Assembly (NCBI GenBank): GCA_031272575.1
Contig: JAISTO010000045.1
Location: 1 to 7,982, forward strand
Reading direction: 5' to 3'
Length of the DNA: 7,982 nucleotides
From: Treponema sp.
Lineage (GTDB): Bacteria > Spirochaetota > Spirochaetia > Treponematales > Breznakiellaceae
Part shown: positions 5,302-7,982 of the stretch, piece after piece
Layout of the letters: each line of letters begins with the position of its first letter
Position numbering within the stretch: position 1 is the stretch's first letter
Notes under the pieces: generated by a model
What the model saw: only the letters and a program-made list of their open reading frames with translations
Told to the model about the DNA's origin: nothing
Databases searched by the model: none
Position numbers and translations under genes: made by a program

Positions 5302-6254
5302 CCGGCGCGGCGCACTTCATGCTTGCGCCGATGGCCGAGTTGAGTCACCGGGGGCTGCGCGAATTGGTCGAGGGCTTCGGGGGCTGCGACGAGTACTTCA
5401 CCGAGATGATCTCGGCCGGGGCGCTCCTGGCGGGGGGACCCTTTGAAAAATGGTATGTTGACAACGGGCCTTGCCCGGAAAAACTGGTCTATCAAATCGA
5501 GGGCCATGACGCCGAAACGATGGCCCGTGCCGCGGGTCTCCTCGTGCGGGACAAGGCGTGTCTCGGCATAGACCTGAACATGGGCTGCGCGGCGCCGGCC
5601 ATCCTGCGGAAGGGGGCCGGCGCCGCCTGGATGCGGGATATTGACGCGGCGGGGGACCTCGCCGCCAAAGTGAAGGACGCGATGACGCGGGCAGGGCCGG
5701 CCCGGCGGCTCAGCGTCAAACTGCGTCTGGGGCTGGACGGCGACGCTTACTTCGACTACCTTGTCAAATTTTGCCGCCGTCTCGAATATGAGGGGGTCGA
5801 TCTCATCACCCTGCACCCCCGGTTCATACACGAAAAGTTCCGCCGCGCGGCCCGCTGGGACCTTGTCGGGCAACTGAGGGGGGAACTCCGCATAGCGGTG
5901 GCCGGCAACGGGGACCTCGCGAACGCCGCCGCTCTGCGCGAAAAGGCCGGCGGCGGCGCGGTAATGGCCGGCAGGGGGGCCGTGCAATGCCCCTGGATTT
6001 TCGCGGCGGCACGGGGCGGGATGCCCCTTTCACCCTCAATCGAAGAAACAGGCCTCCGTTTTTTGGACCTGCTCGCGCAGTATCAGCCCGAGGAGTTTCA
6101 CTTAAGCAGGGCGCGCAGATTCTTCGGCTTTTTTTGCAGGAACCTCGTGTGGGCGCATTACGTTTTTACCGCCCTTTGCCGCGAGACCGCTCTCGCCGGA
6201 ATGGCGCGTGTGTGGCAGGCTCACTTCCGTCTTCTTGCGCAGCAGGGGGGTTGA
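5286..6254 (+). CDS. tRNA-dihydrouridine synthase (Dus family)
   Basis: This FMN enzyme reduces uridine to dihydrouridine in tRNA, using NADPH. Visible motifs, numbered from the ATG at 5286: FMN-binding start LAPMAELS (13-20); IDLNMGC with the catalytic Cys101, followed by AAP where the family usually has a Pro directly after Cys; VKLRLG (144-149) with Lys145; LHPRF with His177 and Arg179; VAGNGDL (205-211); and MAGRGAVQCPWIF (227-239). At about 320 residues it has family length, and I cannot assign it to DusA, B or C. The start is uncertain: ATG at 5286 overlaps the regulator gene by 16 nt, while GTG at 5298 would form a 4-nt GTGA overlap typical of translational coupling and would still include every motif. 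It probably shares the regulator's transcript. Its TGA stop lies inside the -35 box of the following tRNA gene. Confidence 0.9.
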   Translation: MGGGVTGAAHFMLAPMAELSHRGLRELVEGFGGCDEYFTEMISAGALLAGGPFEKWYVDNGPCPEKLVYQIEGHDAETMARAAGLLVRDKACLGIDLNMGCAAPAILRKGAGAAWMRDIDAAGDLAAKVKDAMTRAGPARRLSVKLRLGLDGDAYFDYLVKFCRRLEYEGVDLITLHPRFIHEKFRRAARWDLVGQLRGELRIAVAGNGDLANAAALREKAGGGAVMAGRGAVQCPWIFAAARGGMPLSPSIEETGLRFLDLLAQYQPEEFHLSRARRFFGFFCRNLVWAHYVFTALCRETALAGMARVWQAHFRLLAQQGG

Positions 6255-6279
6255 CAAAAAAAATCTTTTTTATTATACT
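6251..6279 (+). promoter_or_regulatory. Promoter of tRNA-Ala
   Basis: A perfect TTGACA (6251-6256) and TATACT (6274-6279) are 17 nt apart, with an A-tract followed by a T-tract in the spacer. Transcription should start near 6286, just before the mature tRNA 5' end at 6291. The stop codon of the dihydrouridine synthase gene (6252-6254) is within the -35 box. Confidence 0.8.
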
Positions 6280-6290
6280 TAAAACTATCA

Positions 6291-6363
6291 GGGGAATTAG
6301 CTCAGTTGGTAGAGCGATAGGTTCGCAATCTATAGGTCACCGGTTCGAATCCGGTATTCTCCA
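6291..6363 (+). tRNA. tRNA-Ala (anticodon CGC)
   Basis: The 73-nt cloverleaf is complete. The acceptor stem is 6291-6297 with 6356-6362, including the G3-U70 pair that marks alanine tRNAs. D-arm GCTC/GAGC; anticodon stem ATAGG/TCTAT with one G-U pair and loop TTCGCAA, giving anticodon CGC for the codon GCG, a frequent codon in these genes. T-arm ACCGG/CCGGT with loop TTCGAAT. The discriminator is A at 6363. CCA is not encoded. A T-run at 6383-6388 follows, with no solid terminator stem. The opposite strand of its 3' half carries the end of the pseudouridine synthase gene. Confidence 0.95.
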
Positions 6364-7118
6364 AAAAACGGTTTTCCCGCGATTTTTTCCATCTGCGCAA
6401 TAAGGGCGCCCAAATCCCGCGGGAGCGGGGCGTTCAGCGAGAGCATCGTGCCGTGCCGGGGCAGGCTCAACGCCGCCGCATGGAGTCCGAGCCGCGCGAG
6501 CAGCGGACGCTCCGACCAGCGATCCCCCCGATATGCGGGTTTAATTTCCGAAAGCAGGAGCGGTTTTACCGTGCCGTACAGGTCGTCGCAGAGCACCGGA
6601 TGGCCCAGGGCCGCAAGGTGCGCCCGTATCTGGTGGGTGCGTCCGGTTTCGGGACGCGCTTCCACTATGCTGTAGTTTCCCGCGCTCCCCAGCAGGGCGA
6701 AGCGGGTAAGGGATTTTTTCCCCCGGTAACGGTCGATAATTGTGCGGTGGCGCTTGTCCCCGTCCGGTACCAGGGGAAGGTCGCAGGCAGTCTCCTGCCA
6801 GAGGGGCCGCCCCCGCACGGCCGCGATGTAGCGCTTGCGGACCCGCCGCGTCTCGAAGGCCGCGGAAAGGCTGCGCTGCGTCTCCTGCGTTTTGGCAAAC
6901 ACGACCAGGCCGGACGTGTCTTTATCTATGCGATGCACCATGTACAAAGTGCCCCCCGCCTCCGGCTCCCGTTCCGCGAGCGCCGCGGCAAGGAGCCGGT
7001 CGAGACGAGGCGCCGCGGCATCCCATCGATCCGCGCCTACGGTTAACCCCGCGGTCTTGTTCACCGCGACGAGCAGGTCATCTTCGTAGAGGATAGAAAA
7101 AAGCGGCTTTCGTTTCAT
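6330..7118 (-). CDS. RluA-family pseudouridine synthase
   Basis: The 262-residue product isomerises uridine to pseudouridine in rRNA or tRNA. The catalytic motif is HRIDKDTSGL with Asp65. Other family marks are the N-terminal ILYEDDLLVAVNKTAGL, KRYIAAV with Tyr97, and ETGRTHQIRAHLAALGHPV (157-175) followed by DDLYG. There is no S4 RNA-binding domain before the catalytic domain, so it is a compact RluA-type enzyme rather than an RluD-type one with S4; the substrate cannot be assigned. The ATG at 7118 fits the usual family start. The frame is open further upstream only through antisense-free tRNA-Ser sequence, which should not be translated. Its ribosome binding site is weak (GAAG). The last residues (GEYRIRTGDL) and the TAG stop are read from the antisense strand of tRNA-Ala, a 34-nt overlap. 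It follows tRNA-Ser by 15 nt and is probably transcribed with it. Confidence 0.88.
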   Translation of the reverse strand: MKRKPLFSILYEDDLLVAVNKTAGLTVGADRWDAAAPRLDRLLAAALAEREPEAGGTLYMVHRIDKDTSGLVVFAKTQETQRSLSAAFETRRVRKRYIAAVRGRPLWQETACDLPLVPDGDKRHRTIIDRYRGKKSLTRFALLGSAGNYSIVEARPETGRTHQIRAHLAALGHPVLCDDLYGTVKPLLLSEIKPAYRGDRWSERPLLARLGLHAAALSLPRHGTMLSLNAPLPRDLGALIAQMEKIAGKPFFGEYRIRTGDL

Positions 7119-7133
7119 GCAGACTTCGTTTTG

Positions 7134-7220
7134 CGGAGAGAGTGGGATTCGAACCCACGGTACCCTTCCGGGTACACACGACTTCCAATCGTGCACCTTC
7201 GGCCGCTCGGTCATCTCTCC
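7134..7220 (-). tRNA. tRNA-Ser (anticodon GGA)
   Basis: The 87-nt gene has an acceptor stem GGAGAGA/TCTCTCC (7220-7214 with 7141-7135), an anticodon stem CACGA/TCGTG with loop TTGGAAG (anticodon GGA, for TCC and TCT), a long variable arm TACCC-GGAA-GGGTA typical of serine tRNAs, T-arm GTGGG/CCCAC with TTCGAAT, and discriminator G at 7134. CCA is not encoded. It lies 15 nt upstream of the pseudouridine synthase start on the same strand. Confidence 0.95.
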
Positions 7221-7225
7221 ACGCA

Positions 7226-7241
7226 GCGGCGCAACCGCCGC
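7226..7241 (-). other. GC hairpin in the tRNA-Ser leader
   Basis: GCGGCG and CGCCGC form a perfect 6-bp stem with a 4-nt loop, immediately at the predicted 5' end of the transcript and 5 nt upstream of the mature tRNA. It may affect 5' processing; no function is shown. Confidence 0.55.
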
Positions 7242-7249
7242 CTTGTTTC

Positions 7250-7278
7250 AATTTACGTTAATGAAAAACTTTTGTCAA
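7250..7278 (-). promoter_or_regulatory. Promoter of tRNA-Ser and the pseudouridine synthase gene
   Basis: On the minus strand a perfect TTGACA (7278-7273) and TAAATT (7255-7250) are 17 nt apart. Transcription should start near 7243, about 23 nt before the mature tRNA. No further promoter is visible between the tRNA and the coding gene, so the two are probably co-transcribed. Confidence 0.72.
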
Positions 7279-7286
7279 GGGGGCGG

Positions 7287-7337
7287 GCGGCCTACGGCCG
7301 CTTGGGGAGTAGGGAATAGGGAGTGGGGAATAGGGTT
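7287..7337 (+). repeat. Mini-hairpin plus GGGAGTA/GGGAATA array
   Basis: A perfect 6-bp hairpin with a 3-nt loop (GCGGCC-TAC-GGCCGC, 7287-7301) is followed by a degenerate 7-nt array (7302-7337). The 17 nt at 7299-7315 match exactly the reverse complement of 3286-3302, where a GCGC-GGA-GCGC mini-hairpin precedes the same array. The two sites are copies of one repeat family. Confidence 0.75.
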
Positions 7338-7368
7338 TGAAATGCAATGTCAACAAGTTAAGGACAGT

Positions 7369-7635
7369 GCCCAGGGCAACGCCATTTGAAAAAAGAGTCT
7401 ACTCCGAAAAGTCAAGAATTTAACCGCGAATTACGCGAATTATGCGAATGAACGCGAATGGTTGCGAATTATCACGTATAATACCACATACAATTCTTAA
7501 AATTCGGGCGATATATCGCCTCCTTCGCATAATTCGGTAGCAACGAAGTTGCGCAATCTGTGTGTATCTGTGGATATTTTTACAAATTTTCTGTTTTCAG
7601 AGGAGAGCATGGTTCTAAATGACACTGCCCTGGGC
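7369..7635. mobile_element. MITE-like 267-bp foldback element (candidate)
   Basis: The ends are imperfect inverted repeats: 7369-7391 (+) and 7635-7613 (-) share 18 of 23 positions, beginning with GCCCAGGGCA and ending near CATTT, and all five differences are transitions. Similarity stops outside these limits. Inside, a 13-bp perfect inverted repeat (7436-7448 with 7524-7536, CGAATTATGCGAA) surrounds a near-central 14-nt palindrome GGCGATATATCGCC (7507-7520), and a 5-bp hairpin lies at 7540-7552. There is no transposase and no obvious target-site duplication, so mobility is inference. Confidence 0.5.
7420..7469 (+). repeat. Degenerate CGCGAATT/GCGAATG array
   Basis: Five units of the form GCGAAT(T/G) follow TTTAACC with irregular 8-9 nt spacing. 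The motif is a type of short degenerate repeat common in intergenic DNA of environmental bacteria. It forms the left arm of the foldback element. Confidence 0.65.
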
Positions 7636-7802
7636 TTTAGGCCGCTGTTAGGCCGCGTCATTTTCCCCGTCCGCCCCCGCCCCATAAGGGCGCACAAGCA
7701 GCATTTTCCCCGTATGACGGAGGAAACGCCCGGCAGACTTGTCTATGCGTTTATTCTGACCGTGCTTCGCAATGGCAGATGCTCAAGGAAGGGGAAATGA
7801 GT

Positions 7803-7850
7803 CTTTGCACGTAAAACTTTGTGCGCCTTCTGCGCCTTTGCGGTTAAAAT
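7803..7850 (-). repeat. Degenerate CGCAAAGG/CGCAGAAGG array
   Basis: On the minus strand TTTTAACCGCAAAGG is followed by related units (GCGCAGAAGG, CGCACAAAG, and a weaker CGTGCAAAG). Like the array at 7420-7469 it opens with TTAACCGC and points the opposite way. No coding function is visible. Confidence 0.6.
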
Positions 7851-7917
7851 TTTCATAAATTTGAGCCGGTTCAAAAACTATGTCCCAACATGCACCACGC
7901 AACCCTCCCTCTTACCG

Positions 7918-7982
7918 CCCCCCCCCCCCCGCCACACCCCCCCCCCCCCCCAGGGCGGCCCGCCCCCCCCCCCCCCCCGCGG
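7918..7982. repeat. C-rich low-complexity right end
   Basis: Three C runs of 13, 15 and 16 nt (7918-7930, 7937-7951, 7963-7978) are separated by short G-containing pieces. The orientation does not fit simple two-colour poly-G read-through at a right end, so it may be true C-rich sequence, a chimeric end or another artefact. Confidence 0.75.

Larger units (their letters stand above)
7338..7982. other. Region without convincing gene, built of repeats
   Basis: No open frame here has both a ribosome binding site at good distance and protein-like composition. The stretch holds the foldback element at 7369-7635, two 9-nt direct repeats TTAGGCCGC (7637-7645 and 7648-7656), a 12-nt direct repeat CATTTTCCCCGT (7659-7670 and 7702-7713), the CGCAAAGG-type array at 7803-7850 and the C-rich end. 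It is more A/T-rich than the genes between about 7385 and 7620. Confidence 0.6.

Noticed and set aside
4962..5987. Long minus-strand open frame across the regulator and dihydrouridine synthase genes
   Set aside because: It spans two well-supported plus-strand genes, and its Gly/Ala-rich end is only the complement of the Pro-rich linker.
6363..6388. Rho-independent terminator after tRNA-Ala
   Set aside because: A T-run is present, but the possible stem has only about three G-C pairs and needs a bulge, too weak to call.
7118..7214. Upstream extension of the pseudouridine synthase frame to an ATG inside tRNA-Ser
   Set aside because: The extra residues are encoded by the mature tRNA; family alignment starts at the ATG at 7118.
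7117..7389. Plus-strand frames crossing tRNA-Ser
   Set aside because: They are translations of the tRNA complement and of the GGGAATA array; the tRNA is certain.
7420..7469. CGCGAAT array as a CRISPR
   Set aside because: Units are 7-9 nt with no 25-40 nt repeat and no spacers, and no cas gene is present.
7609..7800. Plus-strand frame of 63 residues starting MVLNDTALGF, with AGGAG upstream
   Set aside because: The AGGAG is only 3 nt from the ATG, no promoter is visible, the start overlaps the end of the foldback element and the product is not protein-like.

Overview
The window looks like one contig from a GC-rich, Gram-negative-type bacterium, most probably a spirochaete of the Treponema group. 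The basis is the general look of the dihydrouridine synthase, the atypical secreted barrel-like protein and the NtrC-type regulator, all judged by eye, so the assignment is moderate. Promoters are easy to read: several TTGACA / TATACT-like pairs with 16-17 nt spacing, each with a short G or C run against the -35 box. Both contig ends run into poly-C, which is probably an assembly or sequencing boundary.

Layout. Positions 55-1668 (+) hold the 3' part of a peptidase-U32 family gene, interrupted in frame by about 170 nt of nested palindromes. It converges, with a 4-nt overlap, on a secreted barrel-like protein gene (1665-3062, -). Positions 3063-3735 form a busy intergenic region: an inverted pair of GGGAGTA arrays with hairpins, then an unrecorded small minus-strand gene candidate (3483-3629) with promoter, ribosome binding site and an 11-nt C tract. 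Its -35 box lies 7 bp from the -35 box of the divergent regulator gene.

Positions 3736-5301 (+) encode an NtrC-class response regulator with an unusual proline/alanine linker. It overlaps a tRNA-dihydrouridine synthase gene (5286-6254, +). Next come tRNA-Ala(CGC) (6291-6363, +), an RluA-family pseudouridine synthase (6330-7118, -) whose 3' end is antisense to that tRNA, and tRNA-Ser(GGA) (7134-7220, -), which shares a transcript start with the pseudouridine synthase gene. This middle part is a compact tRNA and RNA-modification cluster.

Positions 7279-7982 hold no convincing gene. They contain a hairpin plus GGGAGTA-type array related to the one near 3290, a 267-bp foldback element with imperfect terminal inverted repeats, degenerate CGCGAAT and CGCAAAGG arrays, and poly-C. 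The strongest candidates for something new are the small divergent gene with a possible poly-C switch (48 or 113 residues) and the translated palindromic insertion in the U32 gene.
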